This document shows, in pieces, positions 9,365 to 17,811 of a DNA stretch of 64,000 nt. The stretch spans positions 747,001-811,000 of the forward strand of contig NZ_JAIWOU010000001.1 in assembly GCF_021295395.1 (NCBI RefSeq), given 5' to 3'. The notes beneath the pieces were generated by a model. It was not told the origin of the DNA and did no database searches. It was given only the letters and a program-made list of their open reading frames with translations. This DNA is from Komagataeibacter sp. FNDCR2. Its GTDB lineage: Bacteria > Pseudomonadota > Alphaproteobacteria > Acetobacterales > Acetobacteraceae. Positions within the stretch are counted from its first letter, which is position 1, and every line of letters starts with the position of its first letter. A program made the translations under genes and the position numbers.

Positions 9365-9444
9365 TTTTTTACGGGGCCTGTCGGATTTCGCGGATGTACC
9401 CGCCCCTCTTAGCCCTTGCCTCGCGGCGCGGACATGGCCAGATT

Positions 9445-10284
9445 ATGAATATGGCCAGAATTGCTCATCTTCCTGACCGCGCCGTACTGAGTGTATCCGG
9501 GGCGGATCGTGTGTCCTTCCTGCAGGGGCTGGTGTCAAACGACATGACGGCCGTCGCGCCCGGTACGGCGGTATGGACGGCCTTCCTGTCCGCACAGGGG
9601 AAATGGCTGGCCGACTTCTTTGTTTTTGCCGACCCCGAAGGCACGCGCCTGCTGCTGGACTGCGATGCCGGGCAGACCGACATGCTGCGCCAGCGCCTGT
9701 CGCGCTACCGCCTGCGCGCGCAGGTCGAGATTGGTGAAACCGGCTATGCCGTGCATGCCGCGTGGGGGGCGGACATCACCCCGCCCGAAGGCTACCCCGC
9801 CGCACTCGATCCGCGCCTGGCGCAGGCGGGCTGGCGCTTCCTGCTGGGGCACCCCGCCCCGTCGGCCGGCACGGATGATGTCGATTACGACCGCCACCGT
9901 CTGGCGCTTGGCCTGCCCGATGGCGTGCGTGACTGCGAAAGTGACAAAACCCTACTGCTGGAAGCCAATTTTGACCAGCTCAACGGCATTTCCTGGACCA
10001 AGGGCTGCTACATGGGCCAGGAACTGACCGCGCGCACGCGCTATCGCGGGCTGGTGCGCCGCCACCTGCTGCCGGTCACCGCGGCGCGCGAACTGCCCCC
10101 GCCGGGCACGCCCATCCTGTCCGGCACGGCCAGTGCGGGGGAAATGCGCTCCTCCCGCGATGGGGCGGGCATGGCGATGATCCGCACGGAACACATGCAT
10201 TCCACGAACCTGACCGCCGGGGGGCATGCGCTGGACGTGCAGGTACCCCAATGGTTCACCCTGCCCGCCGCCAAGGCGCAATAG
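9445..10284 (+). CDS. ygfZ: folate-binding protein YgfZ (GcvT-like), Fe-S cluster maintenance
   Basis: YgfZ is a tetrahydrofolate-binding relative of the glycine cleavage T protein that supports certain Fe-S enzymes. The family signature KGCYMGQE is at residues 186-193 with the reactive cysteine at 188, and the N-terminal SVSGADRVSFLQGLVSND block is typical. The product is 279 residues from an ATG at 9445; a second in-frame ATG two codons on is equally possible, and an upstream in-frame ATG at 9394 would add 17 atypical residues. MiaB and RlmN, radical SAM enzymes of the kind often linked with YgfZ, are elsewhere in the window but are not adjacent. Confidence 0.9.
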   Translation: MNMARIAHLPDRAVLSVSGADRVSFLQGLVSNDMTAVAPGTAVWTAFLSAQGKWLADFFVFADPEGTRLLLDCDAGQTDMLRQRLSRYRLRAQVEIGETGYAVHAAWGADITPPEGYPAALDPRLAQAGWRFLLGHPAPSAGTDDVDYDRHRLALGLPDGVRDCESDKTLLLEANFDQLNGISWTKGCYMGQELTARTRYRGLVRRHLLPVTAARELPPPGTPILSGTASAGEMRSSRDGAGMAMIRTEHMHSTNLTAGGHALDVQVPQWFTLPAAKAQ

Positions 10285-10356
10285 GGGCTGGACAGGCGCG
10301 CCCGTGGCGGGCATGTGCCCGGTCGGGCTTTCCCCTGTCTGTTCAAGGTAAAACAC

Positions 10357-10773
10357 ATGTCCTACACGCCGCCGGATCCGGCCACCCGTTCCGCCATGAT
10401 CGGCCACATCAAATTCAATGCCGATGGCCTGATCACCGCCATCGCGCAGCAGCATGACAGTGGCGAGATCCTGATGCTCGCCTGGATGAATGCCGAAGCA
10501 CTGGACGAAACCCTGCGCACGGGCCGGGTATGTTACTATTCCCGCAGCCGTGGCGGCCTGTGGCGCAAGGGAGAAACGTCGGGGCAGGTGCAGCATCTGG
10601 TGGATGCGCGCCTGGACTGTGACCGTGATGCGGTCCTGCTGCTTGTTGACCAGACCGGGGTTGCCTGCCACACGGGGCGGCGAAGCTGCTTTTACAATGC
10701 GCTGCGCCCCGAGGGGATTGTCGAAATCACGCAGCCGGACGTGGCGGCGGAAACGCTTTATGGCAAAGGCTAG
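10357..10773 (+). CDS. hisI: phosphoribosyl-AMP cyclohydrolase HisI
   Basis: HisI opens the adenine ring of phosphoribosyl-AMP, the third step of histidine synthesis. The 138-residue protein is the single-domain form without the fused HisE domain. Diagnostic stretches are [36 protein letters not shown] and the metal-binding DCDRDAVLL...[13 protein letters not shown] block with its three cysteines. AAGGT lies 8-9 bases before the chosen ATG; the open frame extends 14 codons upstream without support. It is the only histidine gene visible in the window. Confidence 0.95.
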   Translation: MSYTPPDPATRSAMIGHIKFNADGLITAIAQQHDSGEILMLAWMNAEALDETLRTGRVCYYSRSRGGLWRKGETSGQVQHLVDARLDCDRDAVLLLVDQTGVACHTGRRSCFYNALRPEGIVEITQPDVAAETLYGKG

Positions 10774-10781
10774 AAAATTCA

Positions 10782-11003
10782 ATGGCGCATGATGAAGAAA
10801 GACGCGAACAGATCGGCAAGCTCATCTGGATCGGGATCATGGTGGTGGGCACGCTGATCATGGGGTTCATCATGCTCCGCAACGAACTGCATGCCCTCGT
10901 CTCGGAAAACGAGGCCCCGCGCCCTGCCGTCACAACGCCCGCCACACCGGACATCCCGCAGGCTACGCCCCCCCGGCAGGATGCGACGCCAGCAAATCCA
11001 TGA
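10782..11003 (+). CDS. small single-pass membrane protein of unknown function
   Basis: The 73-residue product has a charged start (MAHDEERREQIG), one clear transmembrane helix (LIWIGIMVVGTLIMGFIML, about residues 14-32) and a Pro/Ala/Thr-rich tail of about 35 residues probably facing the periplasm. I do not recognise it. It begins 8 bases after hisI, with only a weak purine stretch before the ATG, and its last 41 bases overlap the 3' end of convergent lpxB. The helix and the close spacing make a real gene likely but not certain. Confidence 0.6.
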   Translation: MAHDEERREQIGKLIWIGIMVVGTLIMGFIMLRNELHALVSENEAPRPAVTTPATPDIPQATPPRQDATPANP

Positions 11004-12162
11004 CTTCCCGCGCCGCGGCAGTGGCCGGATCCTGACCCGGCCCGCGCAGGCTGGCGCGGATATGGCGGAAGCCGTCGCGTTGCAGGCGGCGGCAGGTTTC
11101 GTCCGTAAGCAATCGCTCCACGGTCGCGGCCAGGCGTTCGGGCGTGCAGTGTTCCTGTAACAGTTCTGGCACTAGCCTGTGGCCGGACAGCAGGTTCACC
11201 ATGGCGACATAGGGCACGCGAATCAGCCGCCGCGCCATGGCCGCCGTCAATGGGTTGACCCGGTAGGTCACGGCCATCGGCACATCCGCGATGGCCAGTT
11301 CCAGCGTGGAGGTGCCGGATTTGGTCAGCGCGGCATCAGCCGCGGCGAAGGCATCATGCTTGTCGTGAATATCCGTGACGATAAGCGGCTGGACCGGCCA
11401 TTTCGCCACACCTTTGCGCACGATATCGGCAATGACGGGCGCCACGGGCACAACCGGCACGATACCGGGCATGCTGCGTTGCAGGCAGGCCAGCATCCGC
11501 CCATAGACCGGCAGCAGGCGTGGCGCTTCGGAGCGGCGGCTGCCGGGCATGAGCACCAGCACGGGCGCTTCGTCCCCTATGCCATGGCGGGTGCGGAACG
11601 CCTGCCCCGATCCCTGATCCGCCCCGGACTGGATGACCGGATGGCCCACGAAGCGGGCCTCGATTCCATGGCGGCCAAAAAATTCCGGCTCGAAGGGCAG
11701 CAGGCAGAGCATCCGTTCCCACAACCCCGGGAATTCCCGCACCCGGTGTTCACGCCAGGCCCAGACCTGCGGCGCGACATAATGCAGGCGCGGAATGGAA
11801 AGCGGCGCGATCCGGCGCAGCAGGCGCAGGGTGAAACCGGGACTGTCGATGGTAATGACCAGATCGGGCCGCAGCCGGGTGATATTCCCGACCGCCTGAT
11901 CCAGCCTGCGCGAGAGGGTCCGTATTCTGGGCAGCACTTCCAGCAGGCCCATGACCGCAAGGTCACGCAGTGGGAACAGGCTATGCAATCCCTGCGCGCG
12001 CATCTGTTCGCCCCCGATACCCGCAAACCGCAGGTCGGGCCGCATATGACGCAATGCCGCCATAAGACGACCACCCAGCACATCACCGCTGGCCTCCCCC
12101 GCCATGATCCAGATGGTCGGGCCGGAGGGAGGTGAAGGGGGTTGGGGGGAAGAACCTGTCAT
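10963..12162 (-). CDS. lpxB: lipid-A-disaccharide synthase LpxB
   Basis: LpxB condenses UDP-2,3-diacylglucosamine with lipid X to form the lipid A disaccharide at the inner membrane. The protein (399 residues from ATG 12162) starts its conserved core with IWIMAGEASGDVLGGRLM and contains FAGIGGEQM, a PQVWAWRE motif, VGHPV and LLPGSRRSE, all standard LpxB blocks. Two upstream in-frame alternatives would add a low-complexity Pro/Ser leader; AGG just precedes the chosen ATG. It follows pstS by 78 bases on the same strand, so it could be the distal gene of the pheS-pheT-pstS transcript. Its usual lpxA/fabZ neighbours are absent. Confidence 0.95.
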   Translation of the reverse strand: MTGSSPQPPSPPSGPTIWIMAGEASGDVLGGRLMAALRHMRPDLRFAGIGGEQMRAQGLHSLFPLRDLAVMGLLEVLPRIRTLSRRLDQAVGNITRLRPDLVITIDSPGFTLRLLRRIAPLSIPRLHYVAPQVWAWREHRVREFPGLWERMLCLLPFEPEFFGRHGIEARFVGHPVIQSGADQGSGQAFRTRHGIGDEAPVLVLMPGSRRSEAPRLLPVYGRMLACLQRSMPGIVPVVPVAPVIADIVRKGVAKWPVQPLIVTDIHDKHDAFAAADAALTKSGTSTLELAIADVPMAVTYRVNPLTAAMARRLIRVPYVAMVNLLSGHRLVPELLQEHCTPERLAATVERLLTDETCRRLQRDGFRHIRASLRGPGQDPATAAAREVMDLLASHPAGGA

Positions 12163-12240
12163 GCCTGACGGGCTTATCGTGTCAGTCGGGCCAGCGCAAA
12201 TGACACCTGCCACAAACGCCGTGGAAATCACGCGGCCCCA

Positions 12241-13293
12241 TCAACGCGCGTTCACCAGTTCCCGTATGCTGGCGCTGATGCTGTCGGGCAGCGGGACATA
12301 GCCCAATGCCAGCGCCGCGTCACCGCCGTGCTGCATGCTCCAGTCGAAAAACGCGCGTACGGCCCTGCCCTGCGCCGTCATGGCCCGATCCATGGGAACA
12401 AGCACATAGGTCGCGGCCATGATGGGCCATGCGCCCGCCCCTTCCCCATCCAGAACATCGGCCGAATGGGTGGCGTCCTGCGCCCAGCGGGCGGTGGTAA
12501 CGGCAAGGCGGAAACTTTCCGGGTCCGCCGTGACCAGGTCACCATGCCGGTTGCGCAGTTCCACCATCGGCATGTGGTTGCCCGCCGCATAGGCGTATTC
12601 CAGATAGCCGATACTGCCTTCGGTATTGCGCACGGCGGCGGCCACGCCATCGTTCCCGCGCGCGCCTTCGCCCGCTGGCCATTCAATGGATGTCCCCCGC
12701 CCTTCCTCCGCCGCCCAGCGTGGGGAAACGCGCGAGAGATAGGAGGTGAACACAAAGGTCGTGCCCGACCCGTCAGCACGCCGCACCGGGGCCACCGGCA
12801 TGGCGGGCAGGGTCATGTCCGGGTTTTCCGCCACAATGCGGGGGTCGTTCCACTGCGTGATGTCACCGGCGTACAGCCGCGCCAGCAGGTCGCCCGTCAG
12901 GTGCATGTGGCTGGTCTCGACACCCGGCAGGTTCACGACCAGCACGATCGCGCCCAGCACCGTGGGAAACTGGAGCAACCCGTTCTGCGCCAGTTGGGCC
13001 GCGTTCATCGGCGCGTCGGAGGCCCCGAAATCCACGGTGCGGGCCTTGACTTGATTCTGTCCCGCGCCGGAACCGATGGTCTGGTAGTTCAGGCGGATAT
13101 CCGTGACATGGGATATCCCTTCCCCCCAGGCCCCGTAAATCGGCGCGCCAAAGCTGGAGCCCGCCCCGGTAATTTCGGTCGCGCCAGCCGGAAGGCTGGC
13201 GGTGCCCAACATTCCCAGCAGCCCGAGACCAACCGGCCCGCTGGCGCGCAGCACCCGATTGCCCCGGTGGCGGTCAGCCACGCAGGGTCGCAT
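12241..13293 (-). CDS. pstS: phosphate ABC transporter periplasmic binding protein PstS
   Basis: PstS binds phosphate in the periplasm for the PstCAB importer. The 350-residue product has a basic N-terminus, a hydrophobic signal segment (GLGLLGMLGTASLPAGA) and the family blocks ITGAGSSFGAPIYGAWGE, VDFGASDAPMN, a WNDPRIV loop and RADGSGTTFVFTSYLS. The ATG at 13293 lies inside the last codons of pheT, overlapping by 20 bases, which suggests translational coupling; a longer in-frame extension would run further into pheT. No pstC, pstA, pstB or phoU is next to it: lpxB follows instead. Confidence 0.9.
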   Translation of the reverse strand: MRPCVADRHRGNRVLRASGPVGLGLLGMLGTASLPAGATEITGAGSSFGAPIYGAWGEGISHVTDIRLNYQTIGSGAGQNQVKARTVDFGASDAPMNAAQLAQNGLLQFPTVLGAIVLVVNLPGVETSHMHLTGDLLARLYAGDITQWNDPRIVAENPDMTLPAMPVAPVRRADGSGTTFVFTSYLSRVSPRWAAEEGRGTSIEWPAGEGARGNDGVAAAVRNTEGSIGYLEYAYAAGNHMPMVELRNRHGDLVTADPESFRLAVTTARWAQDATHSADVLDGEGAGAWPIMAATYVLVPMDRAMTAQGRAVRAFFDWSMQHGGDAALALGYVPLPDSISASIRELVNAR

Positions 13294-15736
13294 TGCAGCT
13301 TTTCTGCGCGGCGGCGAGAACGCGGTCACAGACAGCTTCAATTTCCGCATCGGTCAGGGTCCTGTCCATCGGCTGAAGGGTGATTTCAACGCCCAGTGAT
13401 TTGTGCCCGGCCGGAACCTTGTCGCCTTCATAAACATCAAACAGGCTGACCGCGACAATCAGGTTACGCTCGGCGCCCCTTACCGCGCGGAGCAGCTTCT
13501 CCGCCGCCATGTCCGTGGCGACGACAAAGGCGAAATCCCGCTTCAGAGGCTGGAAGGCCGACAGCGCCGGGGGCGTCCTGCGCTTGCGCTTCGGCTCCGG
13601 CACCGCGTCCGGATACAGCGTGAACGCGCAGACCGGCACATCAATCCCGCGCTGCGCCAGCAGGGCCGGATGCAACTGCCCGAAATGCCCCAGCACCAGC
13701 TTCGGCCCCTGCCGGATCACGCCGGACCGGCCCGGATGGTAGTAAGGTGGCGCATCGGCCGTGATACTGCACCCTTCAAGCGCCGCCCCCATGACACCCA
13801 GCGCCGCCAGCGCGTCGGCCTTGGCCTGCCACAGATCGACCGGCTGCGCGGGCTGGCCGGGCAGACGGGCGGAATGACCACTGCGGATCCCGGCTGCGAC
13901 CAGTTTCTGGCCATCGGCGTCAAAGGCGGGACCGACTTCAAACAGGCCCAGATCGGGATAGCCGCGCGCCACGTTGCTCCTGACCGCCGCCAGCAGGTTG
14001 ACCAGCGGCGTGGGGCGCATCTGGTCCAGGTCGGCCGCGATGGGATTGAGCAGGTGCAGGTCAGCCGGAGCCTCCCCGAACGCGACGGCCTGATCCAGCG
14101 CGACGAAGGAAAAGCCCACCGTTTCCAGCAACCCGCGCGCGGCAAGCTGGCGGCGCAGGCTGGCGATACGGGCCTGCCGTGGGGTCAGCGCAGGCAGGGG
14201 CACCGCACCATGCACCGGCAGCGAGATGGCGGGCACGCTGTCCAGCCCGCGCAGGCGCAGGATTTCCTCGATCAGGTCCACTTCCGGGTCGATCGCCGCC
14301 GCCCCCTCCGCCGCCACCTGCGCGCGGGTGGGGGGCAGATCGGGCTGCTGGTCGAGCAGGAGCGGCGTTGCGATGTCATTGCGCCATGAGGGTACTCCCA
14401 CCACGACATGACGGCTGTCCCGCTCACGCACCGTAAAACCAAGCCGCTCCAGCAGGTGAACGGCCTGATCCGACGCGACCGTAAGGCCGCCCAGTGTTTC
14501 CAGCCGCGCGAATTCCAGATGCGCCTGCCGCTGCCATGCGGGCTCCTGACCCGCCGAGACGACACTGCCCGCCTCACCGCCGCAGAGTTCAAGGATCATC
14601 CGCGTCGCGGCTTCCAGCGCGGCGGGCGGCAGGGCCTGGTCCACGCCACGCTCGAAACGCTGGCGGGCATCGGAATGCAGGTTATGCCGCCGCCCAGCCA
14701 GTGCGATGGCCACCGGATCGAACAGCGCGCATTCCACGAATACGTTGGTGGTCGTATCACTGACGCCGCTTTCCGCCCCGCCCATGATCCCGGCAAGCGA
14801 CTGCACGCCCCGGCCATCGGCGATGACACAGTCATCCGGCGTCATGACATGCTCGCTGCCATCCAGCGCGGTGAAGGTCTCCCCCGCGCCACGGCAGATG
14901 GTCAGTTCAGAACCCATCAGCCTGTCCGCATCGAACACATGCAGCGGGCGGCCCAGATCAAAAGCGAAGAAATTGGTAATGTCCACCAGGACCGAAACCG
15001 GGCGCAGACCGATGGATTCCAGCCTGCGCTTCAGCCATTCCGGGCTTGGCCCGTTACGCACGTTACGGATGCTGCGCCCCAGAACCCACGGGCAGACCTC
15101 GGGGTAGGTGATGCGCCAGTTGATGGGGGTTTCAAACCGGCCTTCAACCGTTTCGGTCAGCCATGGCCGGAGTTCACCCAGACCCGCCGCCGCCAGATCG
15201 CGCGCGACACCGCGCACGGCCAGCGCGTCCCCACGGTTGGGCGTGATGGCGATGTCGATGACCGGATCATCCAGATCGGCGAACAGGGCATAGGACTGAC
15301 CGGGCACCGTATCCTCGGGCAGTTCGGCAATGCCGTCGCTTTCCGCCCCCAGCCCAAGTTCGCGCAGGGAACACAGCATGCCGCCGCTTTCCTCCCCCCG
15401 CAGCTTACCCGCCTTGATGGTGATGCCGCTGGCGGGGATGAAGGTGCCCGGCGGCGCGAAGATCACATGCAGCCCCGTGCGTGCGTTTGGCGCGCCACAG
15501 ACAACCTGCACCCGCTCGAACCCTTCGCCCGCATCGACCTGGCAGACGCGCAGGCGGTCGGCATTGGGGTGCTGGGCGGCTTCGATGATGCGGGCGGTAC
15601 GGAAGGGGGCCAGCACGGCGCCCCGGTCCTCCACGCCTTCCACTTCCAGGCCGATGGTGTTCAGCGTGGCACAGATTTCTTCCAGCGTCGCCGAGGTCTC
15701 AAGGTGTTCGCGCAGCCATGACAGGGAGAACTTCAT
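13274..15736 (-). CDS. pheT: phenylalanyl-tRNA synthetase beta subunit PheT
   Basis: This is the large subunit of the (alpha beta)2 enzyme that charges tRNA-Phe. At 820 residues it has the full bacterial layout: N-terminal MKFSLSWLREHL, an EMAP-type tRNA-binding domain at about 40-150, the B3/B4 editing region, B5, a degenerate catalytic-like core and a C-terminal FDX-ACB anticodon-binding domain (SAFQPLKRDFAFVV to LTDAEIEAVCDRV). It starts 3 bases after the pheS stop, so the two are translated together. The unrelated pstS reading frame begins within its last codons. Confidence 0.97.
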   Translation of the reverse strand: MKFSLSWLREHLETSATLEEICATLNTIGLEVEGVEDRGAVLAPFRTARIIEAAQHPNADRLRVCQVDAGEGFERVQVVCGAPNARTGLHVIFAPPGTFIPASGITIKAGKLRGEESGGMLCSLRELGLGAESDGIAELPEDTVPGQSYALFADLDDPVIDIAITPNRGDALAVRGVARDLAAAGLGELRPWLTETVEGRFETPINWRITYPEVCPWVLGRSIRNVRNGPSPEWLKRRLESIGLRPVSVLVDITNFFAFDLGRPLHVFDADRLMGSELTICRGAGETFTALDGSEHVMTPDDCVIADGRGVQSLAGIMGGAESGVSDTTTNVFVECALFDPVAIALAGRRHNLHSDARQRFERGVDQALPPAALEAATRMILELCGGEAGSVVSAGQEPAWQRQAHLEFARLETLGGLTVASDQAVHLLERLGFTVRERDSRHVVVGVPSWRNDIATPLLLDQQPDLPPTRAQVAAEGAAAIDPEVDLIEEILRLRGLDSVPAISLPVHGAVPLPALTPRQARIASLRRQLAARGLLETVGFSFVALDQAVAFGEAPADLHLLNPIAADLDQMRPTPLVNLLAAVRSNVARGYPDLGLFEVGPAFDADGQKLVAAGIRSGHSARLPGQPAQPVDLWQAKADALAALGVMGAALEGCSITADAPPYYHPGRSGVIRQGPKLVLGHFGQLHPALLAQRGIDVPVCAFTLYPDAVPEPKRKRRTPPALSAFQPLKRDFAFVVATDMAAEKLLRAVRGAERNLIVAVSLFDVYEGDKVPAGHKSLGVEITLQPMDRTLTDAEIEAVCDRVLAAAQKSCNATLRG

Positions 15737-15739
15737 TGC

Positions 15740-16810
15740 TTACAGGCCTTCATGCAGCAGGGCGGGAGACAGGGGGGACGTGCCGTAGTGGCGCAGCCAG
15801 CGGACATCGCTTTCATAAAACGAGCGCAGGTCCGGGATGCCATGGCGCAGCATGGTCAGCCGCTCGACCCCCATGCCGAAGGCGAAGCCCTGCCATTCAC
15901 GCGCGTCCAGCCCGCAATTGGCCAGCACGCGCGGATGAACCATGCCCGCACCCAGCACTTCCAGCCAGTCGCCCCCGGTGCCGATCTGGCCCGTCCTGCG
16001 CGACCAGCCGATGTCGATTTCCATCGACGGTTCGGTAAACGGGAAATAGGAGGCGCGGAAACGCACCGGCAGGTCCGGGATCTGGAAAAACGCCCGCAGG
16101 AAATCCGACAGGCAGCCCTTGAGGTGCCCGAGCGTGATGCCCTTCTCGATCACCAGCCCCTCACACTGATGGAACATGGGGGAATGCGTGGCGTCATGGT
16201 CGGCGCGATAGGTGCGGCCCGGCGCGATGATGCGAATCGGCGGCTCCTTGCCCAGCATGGTGCGGATCTGCACGCCCGATGTCTGGGTGCGCAGCACGCG
16301 CTCGGGCTGGCCCTCGACTTCGGCAGGCAGGTAGAACGTGTCCTGATCGGTGCGGGCGGGATGGTGCGCGGGCGTGTTCAGGGCCGAAAAATTGTGCCAG
16401 TCGCTCTCGATATCCGGACCTTCGGCAAGCTGGAAACCCATGGCGCCGAAAATGGCGGTCATTTCCTCGATGGTGCGGGTAATGGGGTGCAGCAGCCCGT
16501 CCGCCTGTGGCGCGCAGGGCAGGGTCACGTCCACGCGCTCGGCGGCAAGGCGGGCGTTGAGCGCCGCGGTTTCAAGTTCCTGACCGCGTGCTTCGACCAT
16601 GCGGGAAAGCTCGTCACGCAGGCGGTTGAGCGCGCCGCCACGCTGGCGTCTCTCATCGGGTGTCATGCGCCCGAGTTCCTTGAGCAGCGCGGTCAGCCGG
16701 CCCGACTTGCCCAGCGTGCCAACGCGCACCGCGTCCCATGCACGCAGGTCGGTCGCGGCAGCGAGTGCCTGAACTGTCTGTTCCCTCAGGGTTTCGAGAT
16801 CGTCACTCAT
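15740..16810 (-). CDS. pheS: phenylalanyl-tRNA synthetase alpha subunit PheS
   Basis: PheS carries the class II catalytic site for aminoacylation of tRNA-Phe. The 356-residue product has an N-terminal coiled-coil region (about 1-90) and motifs 1-3: GPDIESDWHNFSALN, FRPGRTYRAD-type IIAPGRTYRADHDATHSPMFHQ and a C-terminal GFAFGMGVERLTMLRHGI. The ATG at 16810 has GAGGTG two bases upstream of CTATG, so the longer open frame reaching 16936 is not used. A strong terminator hairpin sits 130-170 bases upstream, between rplT and pheS, so expression may depend on read-through or on an unrecognised promoter. Confidence 0.97.
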   Translation of the reverse strand: MSDDLETLREQTVQALAAATDLRAWDAVRVGTLGKSGRLTALLKELGRMTPDERRQRGGALNRLRDELSRMVEARGQELETAALNARLAAERVDVTLPCAPQADGLLHPITRTIEEMTAIFGAMGFQLAEGPDIESDWHNFSALNTPAHHPARTDQDTFYLPAEVEGQPERVLRTQTSGVQIRTMLGKEPPIRIIAPGRTYRADHDATHSPMFHQCEGLVIEKGITLGHLKGCLSDFLRAFFQIPDLPVRFRASYFPFTEPSMEIDIGWSRRTGQIGTGGDWLEVLGAGMVHPRVLANCGLDAREWQGFAFGMGVERLTMLRHGIPDLRSFYESDVRWLRHYGTSPLSPALLHEGL

Positions 16811-16940
16811 AGCACCTCGCGCAGGCTCTTGCCGGGCGGGCTGGCGAAGACTGTCCACCGGCGCGACTGACCGGCGCGGGCCAGACCCGGCACATAAAAC
16901 TGTGCCCGCCGCCAGCCAGAAAAGCGGCACGGGCATTGCA

Positions 16941-16978
16941 TAAAAACAAAACGGGCCGCCCGTTCGGACGACCCGTTT
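16941..16978 (-). terminator. rho-independent terminator (possible attenuator) between rplT and pheS
   Basis: On the minus strand AAACGGGTCGTCC pairs with GGGCGGCCCGTTT around a GAAC loop, a 13-bp stem including G-U pairs, followed by TGTTTTTA. A weaker hairpin (CCTGT/ACAGG enclosing CCACG/CGTGG) lies just before it at about 16984-17010. It could end the rpmI-rplT transcript or act as an attenuator ahead of pheST. Confidence 0.8.
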
Positions 16979-17013
16979 CGTGGACCTGTCGCCACGCGGG
17001 CGTGGAACAGGGT

Positions 17014-17370
17014 TCAGGCCAGAGCGGCCTGGGCCTTCTTCACGATTTCGGCGAAGGTCGCCGCATCGTCAAAGGCAATGGCGGCGAGAACCTTGCGGTC
17101 GATCTCGATGCCAGCCTTGTCCAGACCGTTGATGAAGCGGCTGTAGGTCAGGCCATGCTCACGCACGGCGGCGTTGATGCGCTGGATCCACAGGGCGCGG
17201 AATTCACGCTTCTTGTTGCGGCGGTCACGGTAGGCATAGCGCAGCGCCTTTTCCAGGCGCTCCAGCGCAATGCGGTAATTGGTGGAGGAACGCCCCCGGA
17301 AACCCTTGGAGAGTTCGAGAACCTTCTTGTGGCGGGCGTGGCTGGTTACGCCGCGTTTCACACGTGCCAT
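17014..17370 (-). CDS. rplT: 50S ribosomal protein L20
   Basis: L20 is a basic large-subunit protein that nucleates early 50S assembly. The 118-residue product is a textbook match in length and sequence: [62 protein letters not shown], then [21 protein letters not shown]. It follows rpmI by 14 bases. In many bacteria infC precedes this pair; here the gene upstream of rpmI is divergent, so infC must be elsewhere. Confidence 0.98.
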   Translation of the reverse strand: MARVKRGVTSHARHKKVLELSKGFRGRSSTNYRIALERLEKALRYAYRDRRNKKREFRALWIQRINAAVREHGLTYSRFINGLDKAGIEIDRKVLAAIAFDDAATFAEIVKKAQAALA

Positions 17371-17384
17371 ATCTCAGCTACTCC

Positions 17385-17588
17385 TTATGCCAGACCGTAG
17401 GGGGCCCACTGCTTTACAGTGCGGCCATCCATTTCCGTCAGCACCTGCGAACCACGGTTCGTGCGCTTCATCTTCTGCGAGCGGTTGATCAGGCCGTGGC
17501 GCTTGTTGCCGGGTCCTGCCAGCACCTTGCCGGTCGCGGTGATCTTGAACCGCTTCTTGACCGATGACTTGGTCTTCATCTTGGGCAT
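17385..17588 (-). CDS. rpmI: 50S ribosomal protein L35
   Basis: The 67-residue basic protein begins [20 protein letters not shown] and has the conserved [10 protein letters not shown] segment of L35. The ATG is preceded by GAGGAGAAGAAA. It is the first gene of the minus-strand run and has no infC upstream. Its 5' region contains a GGCGCC...GGCGCC inverted repeat at about 17614-17655 with a CATAAT -10-like hexamer inside it on the minus strand; no good -35 could be assigned. Confidence 0.98.
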   Translation of the reverse strand: MPKMKTKSSVKKRFKITATGKVLAGPGNKRHGLINRSQKMKRTNRGSQVLTEMDGRTVKQWAPYGLA

Positions 17589-17811
17589 TTTCTTCTCCTC
17601 GGTTTAACGTGTTGGCGCCCTGCCCTCCCATTATGCATGGAAAATCAGGCGCCACATTGCGGCCGGGCATGCCCTACAGGCCCGGACGCGCGAACACGCA
17701 CGCTATAGACAACCCCGCAGGCGCGATCAAGCCCCTTCCCCGCCCGCATGCATTCTTTCCCGCCCGCACCGCGTACTGTAGGAGGAAAACACAAGACACA
17801 TCGGGAGGACC

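Noticed and set aside
16811-16936. 42-residue N-terminal extension of pheS
   Set aside because: The GAGGTG site and family length support the ATG at 16810; the extension has no PheS similarity.
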